Positions 1-5,235 of a stretch of DNA of 7,791 nucleotides are shown piece by piece. How positions within the stretch are numbered: the stretch's first letter is position 1; each line of letters starts with the position of its first letter. A program made the translations under genes and the position numbers. Under the pieces are notes generated by a model. That model was given only the letters and a program-made list of their open reading frames with translations, did not search any database and was not told the origin of the DNA. Source of the DNA: Fibrobacter sp. UBA1765 (GTDB lineage: Bacteria > Fibrobacterota > Fibrobacteria > Fibrobacterales > Fibrobacteraceae); contig DCGZ01000145.1 of NCBI GenBank assembly GCA_002314675.1, positions 1 through 7,791 on the forward strand, written 5' to 3'.

Positions 1-12
1 GCGTTCATTCTG

Positions 13-26
13 GCATCTTGCATCTT
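13..26. repeat. Heptanucleotide tandem repeat, unit GCATCTT
   Basis: Two exact tandem copies of the 7-base unit GCATCTT, followed by AATTACCTCAA. A degenerate array of the same unit lies at 145-174 and is followed by the nearly identical AATCACCTCAA. The two are therefore copies of one larger intergenic module. No gene function is implied. Confidence 0.75.
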
Positions 27-37
27 AATTACCTCAA

Positions 38-62
38 AGTGAGCGTAGCAAACGACCTCACT
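38..62. repeat. Small imperfect hairpin module
   Basis: AGTGAG at 38-43 pairs with CTCACT at 57-62, and CGT at 44-46 pairs with ACG at 52-54, leaving a two-base bulge (AC, 55-56) and a five-base loop. It sits between two sequence blocks that are directly adjacent in the second copy of the module at 168-206. This suggests the hairpin was inserted into, or lost from, a repeat unit. No T-run follows, so it is not a terminator. Confidence 0.5.
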
Positions 63-82
63 CCTCAAGCACCGAAGGTGCG
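63..82. repeat. 20-base direct repeat with hairpin core, copy 1
   Basis: The sequence CCTCAAGCACCGAAGGTGCG occurs here and again, exactly, at 180-199. Its core GCACC-GAA-GGTGC (69-81) is a perfect five-base-pair stem with a three-base loop. Both copies are followed by CCTCAT after one or two bases. The lack of coding in either strand supports an intergenic repeat element. Confidence 0.8.
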
Positions 83-90
83 TACCTCAT

Positions 91-128
91 CACGATTCCT
101 GGATGGCCGTGCTTCGCTCGCAAAGACA
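91..128 (-). repeat. Fragment resembling a widespread dispersed intergenic repeat
   Basis: On the minus strand, 101-127 begins GTCTTTGCGAGCGAAGCACG and continues to CCATCC. From memory this resembles the short dispersed repeat beginning GTCATTGCGAGCGAAGC and ending CAATCCAG that is found between genes in several unrelated bacterial genomes. The match is recalled, not computed. It supports reading bases 1-247 as repeat-derived spacer DNA. Confidence 0.4.
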
Positions 129-144
129 TAAAAGAATACTGTTT

Positions 145-174
145 CTTGTATCTTGCGTCTGGCTCTTGCATCTT
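145..174. repeat. Degenerate heptanucleotide array, unit CTTGCAT
   Basis: Successive units CTTGTAT (145-151), CTTGCGT (152-158), the six-base CTGGCT (159-164) and CTTGCAT (165-171) run into CTT. It is the degenerate counterpart of the exact array at 13-26, and it leads into AATCACCTCAA and the second copy of the 20-base repeat. Confidence 0.7.
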
Positions 175-179
175 AATCA

Positions 180-199
180 CCTCAAGCACCGAAGGTGCG
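180..199. repeat. 20-base direct repeat with hairpin core, copy 2
   Basis: Exact second copy of the repeat at 63-82, with the hairpin core GCACC-GAA-GGTGC at 186-198. It ends 48 bases before the first gene's start codon. In this copy the upstream block (168-179) joins it directly, without the extra hairpin module seen in the first copy. Confidence 0.8.
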
Positions 200-208
200 A
201 CCTCATTC

Positions 209-246
209 CTGTTTTCTGTCCTCTTTACTCTGTCTTCTGAATTAAG
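209..246. repeat. CTGTYYT-type pyrimidine repeat before the HAD gene
   Basis: A pyrimidine-rich tract built from units such as CTGTTTT and CTGTCCT and a later CTGTCTT, ending in CTGAATTAAG directly before the ATG at 248. The same tract, with the same unit order and an AAATTAA end, recurs at 1993-2030 before the metal permease gene. It occupies the position where a ribosome binding site would be expected, and no purine-rich Shine-Dalgarno sequence is visible. Confidence 0.65.
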
Positions 247-247
247 T

Positions 248-937
248 ATGAATATTTCCGAAAATACAGCCTGGCTTTTTGATTACGACTTGACGCTTTA
301 CACGGCGGATGAGCATTATGTGCTCGAGTCGCTTGACCATCGCATAACGCTTTTCTGCCAGAATACTTTGCAGAGCGATTGGGATACGGCAACAAGAATT
401 CGTAAGGAATATTTGCAAAAGTTCGGTACGACCCTTTCTGGGCTTCGTGCCATGCACGGTGTGGATCCCGATGACTTCTTTGATTTCATTCATACGCGCA
501 TTGGTTTGGTTTACCCGCCAAGGTCTCCTGAAAAGCGCGCTATCATTGAAGCCTTGCCAGGTCGCAAATTCATTTTCACGAACGGTCGTTTTGACTGGAG
601 CTTTGCCGGTCTAAAATCCATGGGAATCTTGGATTTGTTTGATGGCATCTTTGATTTGTCGCTCATGCATTGGGAAGGCAAGCCCGCAACTTCGGCGTAT
701 GACGGTGTAAAGAATTTTCTGCGTGTTCAATATGGCGGAAACTTGCCGGAACATATTGTGATGCTTGACGATTCGGAACGCAACTTGCTCGGTGGCAAGG
801 AAGCTGGCTTTGAAACAATCTATGTGAATCCAAAACTTTCTGAAAAGGCCTTTGACGCACAGATAAAATCCATCTTCGAACTTCCGCAAATACTCGGATA
901 CCAACAACTAATAACTAATAACCTTAATCATGTTTGA
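248..937 (+). CDS. HAD-family hydrolase, pyrimidine 5'-nucleotidase-like
   Basis: A 229-residue cytoplasmic HAD-superfamily phosphatase. All four HAD motifs are present: motif I FDYDLT with the nucleophile D12 and acid D14, motif II T111 in FTNG, motif III K145 in GKP, and motif IV D174-D175 in MLDDS. The cap region and the phrases FGTTLSGL (59-66), DPDDFFDFIH (73-82) and LPGRKFIFTNG (103-113) match the SDT1/PHM8-type pyrimidine 5'-nucleotidase group, which dephosphorylates nucleoside monophosphates with Mg2+. The exact substrate is inferred. An upstream in-frame ATG at 146 would add 34 residues, but these only translate intergenic repeats, so 248 is preferred. There is no visible Shine-Dalgarno site. 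The last residues (about 217-229) are encoded by a 7-base repeat, so this C-terminal tail may be a recent extension. The stop overlaps the next gene by 8 bases, suggesting translational coupling. Confidence 0.85.
   Translation: MNISENTAWLFDYDLTLYTADEHYVLESLDHRITLFCQNTLQSDWDTATRIRKEYLQKFGTTLSGLRAMHGVDPDDFFDFIHTRIGLVYPPRSPEKRAIIEALPGRKFIFTNGRFDWSFAGLKSMGILDLFDGIFDLSLMHWEGKPATSAYDGVKNFLRVQYGGNLPEHIVMLDDSERNLLGGKEAGFETIYVNPKLSEKAFDAQIKSIFELPQILGYQQLITNNLNHV
906..926. repeat. Heptanucleotide repeat, unit AACTAAT, inside a gene end
   Basis: Two exact copies of AACTAAT (906-912 and 913-919), then a decayed third unit AACCTTA. It lies inside the 3' end of the HAD gene and runs up to the start of the next gene at 930. 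The period is seven bases, as in the other two repeat families of this window, although the unit is different. Confidence 0.7.
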
Positions 938-1967
938 ACATCTTACCGCCTGTTACAAAGAATCTGAATACCCGGCGCTTGCAGAGCAGCGTAGGGAGTG
1001 GAGCGTTACCAAGCCTTTCAAGGGCCTTCGCGTTTTAGACAATACGCCGGTGTTTCGCAATACGCTTTTAAAGTACGAGGCTTTGCTTGCCGGCGGTGCG
1101 GAACTTTATGTTGGCAAAACTTCTCTTGTGCCAGGCAATGCCGATGTCCTTGCGGAACTTGAAAAGGTTGGAATCCCGTTTGTTACAGAAAGTGACATTG
1201 CTGAGAAGCGTTGCCCTGAATTTGACATAGTCCTTGACTGTGCGGGAACTTTTGCAACTTTAAATCCAAGGTTTGGCTTTGTGGAACTTACGCGCTCAGG
1301 TCGCGATGCGTTTGAAAATTGTAGCAAGCCGGCGTTCATTGCGGATTCCAGTGAAATCAAGAAAATTGAAACTTCGCTTGGCACGGGCGAGGGCTTCTTT
1401 AGGGCAATGAAAAATTATGGCATGCCTGAAAATTCTGCTTGGCAAGGTAAAAAGCTCCTTGTGTTTGGAAGCGGCAAGGTTGGTTCTGGAATCATTACGT
1501 ATGCGCTTCGCTATGGTGCAAATGTTCAGGTTGTAACGGATGCAAGCCTTGAAAACGATTTGAAGGCAAAAGCAAGGTTCATTGATTTTCGCGACGTAGC
1601 CGCAACTATAGAAGCCATTGAAAATGCAGAAGTGATTGTGACTGCTACGGGCAAGCGTGATGCTTTGAACCGTGCAGAACTTTTGCCGGCCTTAAAAAAC
1701 TCCAAGGCAATTTTTGCAAACATGGGCGTTGAAGACGAATATGGCGCAGAGATTCCTGACAATAGAGTTCTCTACAATAAAAAGCCGTTGAACTTTAGCC
1801 TCGAAGAACCGACGCATTTAAAGTTTATCGACGCGACGATGGCATTACACAATGCTCTTGGCCTTGAACTTTTAAAAGGTAACCTACCTTCGGGAATCAT
1901 TGAAAATTCTACAGAACTAGAAAAGCATATCCTTAAAGTCACAAAGGAACATGGCGAAATCTTTTAG
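930..1967 (+). CDS. S-adenosylhomocysteine hydrolase-like Rossmann protein
   Basis: A 345-residue soluble protein. Residues about 173-270 form an NAD-binding Rossmann domain with the glycine motif FGSGKVGSG (179-187), then VIVTATGKRDAL (235-246) and IFANMGVEDE (261-270). These line up with GYGDVGKG, VTTTGC and NIGHFDVE of S-adenosylhomocysteine hydrolase (SAHH). The N-terminal part (GLRVLDNTPVFRNTL at 32-46, FDIVLDCAG at 98-106) follows the SAHH substrate domain. However, the SAHH residues expected for catalysis appear absent: no His in the LHMT-like position, no DDGGD, no EETTTG, no K-FDN. The C-terminal lysine/tyrosine tail is also missing, and the protein is well short of the usual 430 or more residues. 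It is probably an SAHH-fold dehydrogenase or another SAHH relative, not a true hydrolase. It overlaps the upstream nucleotidase by 8 bases and has no obvious Shine-Dalgarno site. The fold call is fairly sure; the reaction is unknown. Confidence 0.75.
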   Translation: MFEHLTACYKESEYPALAEQRREWSVTKPFKGLRVLDNTPVFRNTLLKYEALLAGGAELYVGKTSLVPGNADVLAELEKVGIPFVTESDIAEKRCPEFDIVLDCAGTFATLNPRFGFVELTRSGRDAFENCSKPAFIADSSEIKKIETSLGTGEGFFRAMKNYGMPENSAWQGKKLLVFGSGKVGSGIITYALRYGANVQVVTDASLENDLKAKARFIDFRDVAATIEAIENAEVIVTATGKRDALNRAELLPALKNSKAIFANMGVEDEYGAEIPDNRVLYNKKPLNFSLEEPTHLKFIDATMALHNALGLELLKGNLPSGIIENSTELEKHILKVTKEHGEIF

Positions 1968-1974
1968 GGAAAAA

Positions 1975-2060
1975 ACATAGAATCTAACTTTTCTGTTTTC
2001 TGTCCTCTGTCTTCTGTTTTCTAAATTAAAACATAGAGTCTAACTTTTCTGTTTTCTGTC
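1975..2060. repeat. Tandem duplicated spacer with CTGTYYT units
   Basis: The 30-base block 1975-2004, starting ACATAGAATCTAAC, is repeated at 2031-2060 with one mismatch (ACATAGAG), a 56-base period. Between them lie further 7-base units of the CTGTYYT family and an AAATTAAA joint, matching the tract at 209-246. The second block ends one base before the ATG of the permease gene, so the repeat forms the whole untranslated leader. No terminator is visible in this 94-base spacer. Confidence 0.8.
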
Positions 2061-2061
2061 T

Positions 2062-2865
2062 ATGCTTGATGTACTTTCTTTTGACTTTATGCAAAATGCC
2101 CTTATTGCTGGCTTGCTTGTGGCTATCGCTTGCGGCGTGATGGGATCGTTTGTCGTTGTTAATAGGCTTTCGGGTGTCGCTGGTGGAATCGCACATGCTT
2201 CTTATGGTGGCGTTGGCCTTGCTTGTTTTTTAGGCTTTTCACCGATGCTTGGTTCCCTTGGATTTGCGATTCTTTGCGCCTTGCTTATGGGATTTTTGAC
2301 TTGGCGTGACCGAGACAGGGCCGATACCTTGATTGGCGTGATTTGGGCCGTTGGCATGGCGCTCGGCGTGATTCTTACGGACTTGACACCGGGGTATAGT
2401 GGTGACATGATGAGTTTTTTATTCGGTAGCATTTTAACTGTGCCTACGGAACTTCTGTATTTAATGGGAGGCCTGCTTGCTGTTATCTTGGTAACGGTTT
2501 CTGTTTTCTTTAGACGCTTTTTGGCAATCTCCTATGATCCTGAATTCTCGTGTGTTCGTGGCGAGCGAGTTTTGCTGCTTTACCTACTTTTGATTACGCT
2601 CATCGCCTTGACTGTTGTTATGGCTGTGCAGGCCGTTGGCCTTATTCTTGTGATTGCGCTTTTGACATTGCCTGCCTTTATTGCCGAAGCTTATGCGAAG
2701 GGACTTGTGTCTATGATGGTCATTGCGTCTGCGATTTCAGCGATACTTGTAGTTGCAGGGCTTTTTATTGCCTATTCCTTTAATTTTGTAACAGGCCCTG
2801 TGATTATTTTGCTAGGTGCTTTGGTATATTTGGTTCACCTTGCTGTAAAGAAATTGTCTCGTTAA
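2062..2865 (+). CDS. Metal ABC transporter permease, ZnuB/MntB type
   Basis: A 267-residue inner-membrane permease of the ABC-3 family, which imports zinc, manganese or iron with a partner ATPase and a binding protein. About eight membrane segments can be seen, for example 13-33, 65-80, 90-106, 131-149, 170-190, 192-209, 215-237 and 244-262. Family signatures include RLSGVAGGIAHASYGGVGLA (35-54) with H45 near the second helix, DPEFSCVRGER (159-169) as the cytoplasmic loop expected to touch the ATPase, VGLILVIALLTLPAF (192-206), and TGPVIILLGALVY near the end. The length matches the family. The metal cannot be read from the permease alone. The start fits the family's N-terminus (FMQNALIAGLL at 9-19), although no Shine-Dalgarno site precedes it. 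No ATPase or binding-protein gene is next to it in this window, which is unusual. Confidence 0.9.
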   Translation: MLDVLSFDFMQNALIAGLLVAIACGVMGSFVVVNRLSGVAGGIAHASYGGVGLACFLGFSPMLGSLGFAILCALLMGFLTWRDRDRADTLIGVIWAVGMALGVILTDLTPGYSGDMMSFLFGSILTVPTELLYLMGGLLAVILVTVSVFFRRFLAISYDPEFSCVRGERVLLLYLLLITLIALTVVMAVQAVGLILVIALLTLPAFIAEAYAKGLVSMMVIASAISAILVVAGLFIAYSFNFVTGPVIILLGALVYLVHLAVKKLSR

Positions 2866-2886
2866 GAATTCAATCAAGTTTTTATT

Positions 2887-3951
2887 ATGAAAAAAATAAC
2901 AGTTATTCTATTTGCTCTTTTGACTGCGCTTTGTTTTGCCGCAGAAGGTTCTCTTTTTGACAACCCGGATATTACGACAAGCTATTCTGAACTATTGCAA
3001 GAAAAGAATGCTCGTAACGATTCCTTGCTCCCGGCTCTTGATGGTGACAAGGCCTTGGCTGAAGTTTTACGCCGTAACCCGAACTTGTGGAGCATTCAAA
3101 CACTTGATAAGCATGGCGGCAAGGTTTTGACAAAGCTTAAGGCAAGCATCATTTATATCGATGGTATTCGTGAAGAAACATTCTGCGAACTGGTAAAGGG
3201 CTCCGAAAGCAATGCAAGTGAATGGAATTTGCGCATTGGCGTTGACTTTGTATCCGCGGGCTCCAATAATGTGGATGCGCATGTGGCCCTCTGCTTCAAC
3301 ATGGTCCGTGATGAACTAGGCTATCAAATTTTGGAAGCGGGCAAGGTTGTTACGATTCCTCCTAAAAAGGTGCTTGACAAGATTGAAGAAAATGAAATCC
3401 CGGCTGTGCTTGATGTAGATATGCAGCAGAAAATTCTTGGCATTAGTGAAAATGTCGAAATTGAAGGCAAGTGCCCGAAGGATATTGATTCCTATATAAT
3501 CTTGCGTGACGTTTGGACTCAGGTAAAAGATATCAAGATGGATTTTTTTGTATTGAATGAAATGCTCAACCGAAAGAAAAATGGTGGCAAGTCTGTGCAG
3601 TCTTGTGCATTCAGTCGCGAATGGAACAAGAAGTATCAGGAATCCGTTTCGTTTGAATGCAATATTGATGAAAACTACTGCGATTACCACCAGTCTGAAA
3701 GTGGCAAGTCAACATGGGACATGGCTTTTGAAAACAATCGTTTTGAATACCATAACTCCAAGTTCCTGTTCTTTAATGTGGGTAAAAAGAGTATCCACAA
3801 GGGTGGGACCATGATGGATTTGCGTATACAGCGTCTTTCAAAAAACGTGTTTATTGAAGCTTATTTGAATGACAAGAATGATCCGGTGTCTCTTGGCCTT
3901 TTGATTGTCCCTGAAGATGACGATGATGAATGGGAGTACGAAGACGAATAG
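2887..3951 (+). CDS. Exported protein of unknown function, acidic tail
   Basis: A 354-residue protein not recognised as any family. It has a clear type I signal peptide: KK at 2-3, hydrophobic 4-17, and a likely cut after CFA (18) or A19. The sequence around C16 does not fit a lipobox because the preceding residue is Leu. The mature part is mixed alpha/beta by eye and has six cysteines (100, 136, 196, 240, 258, 265), which could form disulfides in the periplasm. The last 12 residues are almost all Asp/Glu plus aromatic residues (EDDDDEWEYEDE). It starts 21 bases after the metal permease with no terminator between, so co-transcription is likely, but a role in metal handling would be a guess. 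The 3' end has a degraded duplicate downstream at 4074-4097. There is no strong ribosome binding site. Confidence 0.8.
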   Translation: MKKITVILFALLTALCFAAEGSLFDNPDITTSYSELLQEKNARNDSLLPALDGDKALAEVLRRNPNLWSIQTLDKHGGKVLTKLKASIIYIDGIREETFCELVKGSESNASEWNLRIGVDFVSAGSNNVDAHVALCFNMVRDELGYQILEAGKVVTIPPKKVLDKIEENEIPAVLDVDMQQKILGISENVEIEGKCPKDIDSYIILRDVWTQVKDIKMDFFVLNEMLNRKKNGGKSVQSCAFSREWNKKYQESVSFECNIDENYCDYHQSESGKSTWDMAFENNRFEYHNSKFLFFNVGKKSIHKGGTMMDLRIQRLSKNVFIEAYLNDKNDPVSLGLLIVPEDDDDEWEYEDE

Positions 3952-3967
3952 TTTTGTGTTCTTTGTA

Positions 3968-4038
3968 GAAGAACTCGCCGTTCATTCACAAACGTCCTCG
4001 CTTCGCTGCGGATTGTTTGCTCATGAAGGGAGTTCTTC
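3968..4038. repeat. Long imperfect hairpin between genes
   Basis: Arms GAAGAACTC (3968-3976) and GAGTTCTTC (4030-4038) are perfectly complementary. Inside them TTCAT (3981-3985) pairs with ATGAA (4023-4027), CAAAC (3989-3993) with GTTTG (4015-4019), and TCC (3995-3997) with GGA (4010-4012), around a GC-rich tip. The whole element is a nested imperfect palindrome of 71 bases. No T-run follows either side, so it is not a classical intrinsic terminator. It may be a dispersed repeat or a structured RNA. Confidence 0.65.
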
Positions 4039-4097
4039 CCCCAACATTTGTTAAACTATTCGCTGTTGGTTTTGACGGTGAATATGAAGACGAATAG
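4023..4097 (+). pseudogene. Relic of a duplicated gene 3' end, possible 24-residue ORF
   Basis: The last codons here read D-G-E-Y-E-D-E-stop (4074-4097). The upstream secreted-protein gene ends D-E-W-E-Y-E-D-E-stop. GAAGACGAATAGTT is identical in both (3940-3953 and 4086-4099), and just upstream GAG/GAA and TAC/TAT differ only synonymously. This suggests the remains of a tandem paralogue whose body was lost or replaced by the hairpin element. The frame stays open back to an ATG at 4023, giving a 24-codon ORF, but there is no ribosome binding site and the ATG lies within the hairpin arm. A working micropeptide is possible but less likely than a relic. Confidence 0.45.
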
Positions 4098-4128
4098 TTG
4101 ATTTCAGTCATCGATTTAAAAAAAAATT

Positions 4129-4156
4129 TTGTTCTTTTCAATTTTATTATTACATT
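4129..4156 (+). promoter_or_regulatory. Candidate promoter of the PDZ-protein gene
   Basis: TTGTTC (4129-4134) and TACATT (4151-4156), separated by 16 bases of AT-rich sequence, resemble a sigma-70 type promoter and lie about 30 bases before the PDZ gene start. The region is generally AT-rich, so chance matches are easy. Sigma-factor preferences in this phylum are less well known. Confidence 0.3.
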
Positions 4157-4184
4157 TAGCTTTAGAAAATATTGCGAGGTTTTT

Positions 4185-4991
4185 ATGAAGAAGTTCTATG
4201 CTCTAGCTCTTGCTAGCCTCATGGCAAGCCCGGTTTTGGCTGACGAATCTTTTGGTGGACTCGGAATCACCATTATCCCGGCCCGTGACGGTGGCGTTCG
4301 CGTTGTCGAAGTTATCAAGGGTACTCCTGCTGAAGAAGCCGGTATTGAAGCAAACGACCAGATCTTTGCTGTTGACGGCATCAAGCTTGCAGACAAGTCT
4401 TTTGACGGTGCGAAGGACGCTCTTCGTGGTACTGTTGGCAAGCCTCTTGAAGTTTCCATGGTTCGTGGTGTAGATACCTTGTCTATCACGCTTCGTCGTG
4501 GTCATATTCGTTTGAAGGATGTTTCCAAGGAATCTCTTGAAAACTGGTACGGCGATGAAATGGAATCCTATTCCGAAGAAGAAATGGCAGTTGTCGCTGA
4601 ACAGGGCGCTAGCTCGAACCAAAAGCTTGTTGCAGTCCTTGAACATGGCCGTTCCATTAAGGATAAGTCCCGTGGCAACGATGTCAAGGCTATTTTCGTA
4701 GAAACAGAACCTGTTTTTGAACAGAAGGCCGGCAAGACTGACAAGGCTGCTCCTAAGGGCTCTGCAAAGTTGAAGGGACTTAGCCGTACTACAATCGCTT
4801 TTGAGGCTGTTGCAGGCAATGTTCGCATCGTGATTACCGACGCTAATGGCAAGGTCTTTGAAAATAAGCTTGTTTCTGCTAATGGCGGTGCTAACTTTGT
4901 TCCTTGGAATGGTGAATCTGTTCCTGCAGGTCGTTATTCTGTTTCTCTTGAACAGAATGGTGTTTCTACCAAGGTTGTCAAGGTAAAATAG
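4185..4991 (+). CDS. Exported PDZ-domain protein with sorting-domain-like C-terminus
   Basis: A 268-residue protein. A signal peptide covers residues 1-19, with cleavage VLA-DE. Residues about 24-106 form a PDZ domain: the peptide-binding loop is near GGLGITI (24-30), followed by VVEVIKGTPAEEAGIEANDQI (40-60, partly the classic spurious-gap motif) and AVDG (62-65). A charged linker (about 107-200) contains EEE and KDKS stretches and no protease domain, so it is an adaptor-like PDZ protein and not an HtrA or Ctp protease. The C-terminus (about 201-268), with VRIVITDANGKVF, VPWNGESVPAGRYSVSL and TKVVKVK at the very end, resembles FlgD-like Ig folds and type A sorting domains of type IX secretion. 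The start at 4185 is chosen because GAGG (4176-4179) sits five bases upstream and the signal peptide begins there. A TTG at 4098 is rejected. The gene is followed by a strong terminator. Confidence 0.85.
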   Translation: MKKFYALALASLMASPVLADESFGGLGITIIPARDGGVRVVEVIKGTPAEEAGIEANDQIFAVDGIKLADKSFDGAKDALRGTVGKPLEVSMVRGVDTLSITLRRGHIRLKDVSKESLENWYGDEMESYSEEEMAVVAEQGASSNQKLVAVLEHGRSIKDKSRGNDVKAIFVETEPVFEQKAGKTDKAAPKGSAKLKGLSRTTIAFEAVAGNVRIVITDANGKVFENKLVSANGGANFVPWNGESVPAGRYSVSLEQNGVSTKVVKVK

Positions 4992-5020
4992 CCTAATCCC
5001 ACGGGGAGAACATTTTTGGA

Positions 5021-5056
5021 AAGGAGTATGTTGCTTGGCAATATGCTCTTTTTTTT
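5021..5056 (+). terminator. Rho-independent terminator after the PDZ gene
   Basis: GAGTATGTTGC (5024-5034) pairs with GCAATATGCTC (5038-5048) around a TTG loop, with two G-T wobbles. The A-rich 5' shoulder extends the stem into the eight-T run at 5049-5056. It lies 30 bases after the stop codon and insulates the PDZ gene from putP. Confidence 0.88.
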
Positions 5057-5101
5057 GTCAAGACCAGCTGTGATAGTCTGTTTTATATAAATTAAATTGT
5101 G

Positions 5102-5119
5102 TCTGACATTTTTGTCGGA
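5102..5119. other. Small hairpin in the putP upstream region
   Basis: TCTGACA (5102-5108) can pair with TGTCGGA (5113-5119) around a TTTT loop, with one G-T wobble. It is about 115 bases before the putP start. It may be a protein-binding inverted repeat or chance; its role is unknown. Confidence 0.35.
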
Positions 5120-5172
5120 AAAGTGACTCTTTTTATGTTGGCGTAAAATATTGTTTTTGCTTTGCTTCCTTT

Positions 5173-5195
5173 TTTTATTCCAAATTGGAATAAAA
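5173..5195. promoter_or_regulatory. 23-base perfect palindrome, candidate operator of putP
   Basis: Arms TTTTATTCCAA (5173-5183) and TTGGAATAAAA (5185-5195) are exact reverse complements around a single central A. The palindrome ends 40 bases before the putP start codon, where a promoter should lie. This is the geometry expected for a dimeric repressor or activator site. No regulator gene is adjacent. The regulator identity is unknown, and AT-richness makes part of the arms less informative than the ATTCCAA core. Confidence 0.6.
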
Positions 5196-5235
5196 TTCTA
5201 TCTTTTTAAAGTAATTTTTTAAACGAGAGGAACAA

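Noticed and set aside
13..246. CRISPR array or phage attachment site
   Set aside because: The repeats are 7 to 20 bases, unevenly spaced and without spacers of constant length. No cas, integrase or tRNA gene is present.
146..247. N-terminal extension of the HAD protein from an ATG at 146
   Set aside because: The added 34 residues are translated from 7-base repeats and a duplicated intergenic hairpin, and HAD motif I sits at the normal distance only from the ATG at 248.
2887..2934. Lipoprotein signal with C16 as the lipidated cysteine
   Set aside because: Leu precedes the cysteine where Gly, Ala or Ser is required; an ordinary signal peptidase I site follows.
3968..4038. Intrinsic terminator for the acidic-tail protein gene
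   Set aside because: The hairpin is long and interrupted, and it is followed by CCCC and not by a T-run.
4098..4184. TTG start giving a 297-residue PDZ protein
   Set aside because: The ATG at 4185 has a Shine-Dalgarno five bases upstream and begins a textbook signal peptide. The upstream part would place 29 residues before it.
5057..5172. Riboswitch in the putP leader
   Set aside because: Only one small hairpin is visible, and there is no conserved aptamer pattern or terminator close to the start codon.
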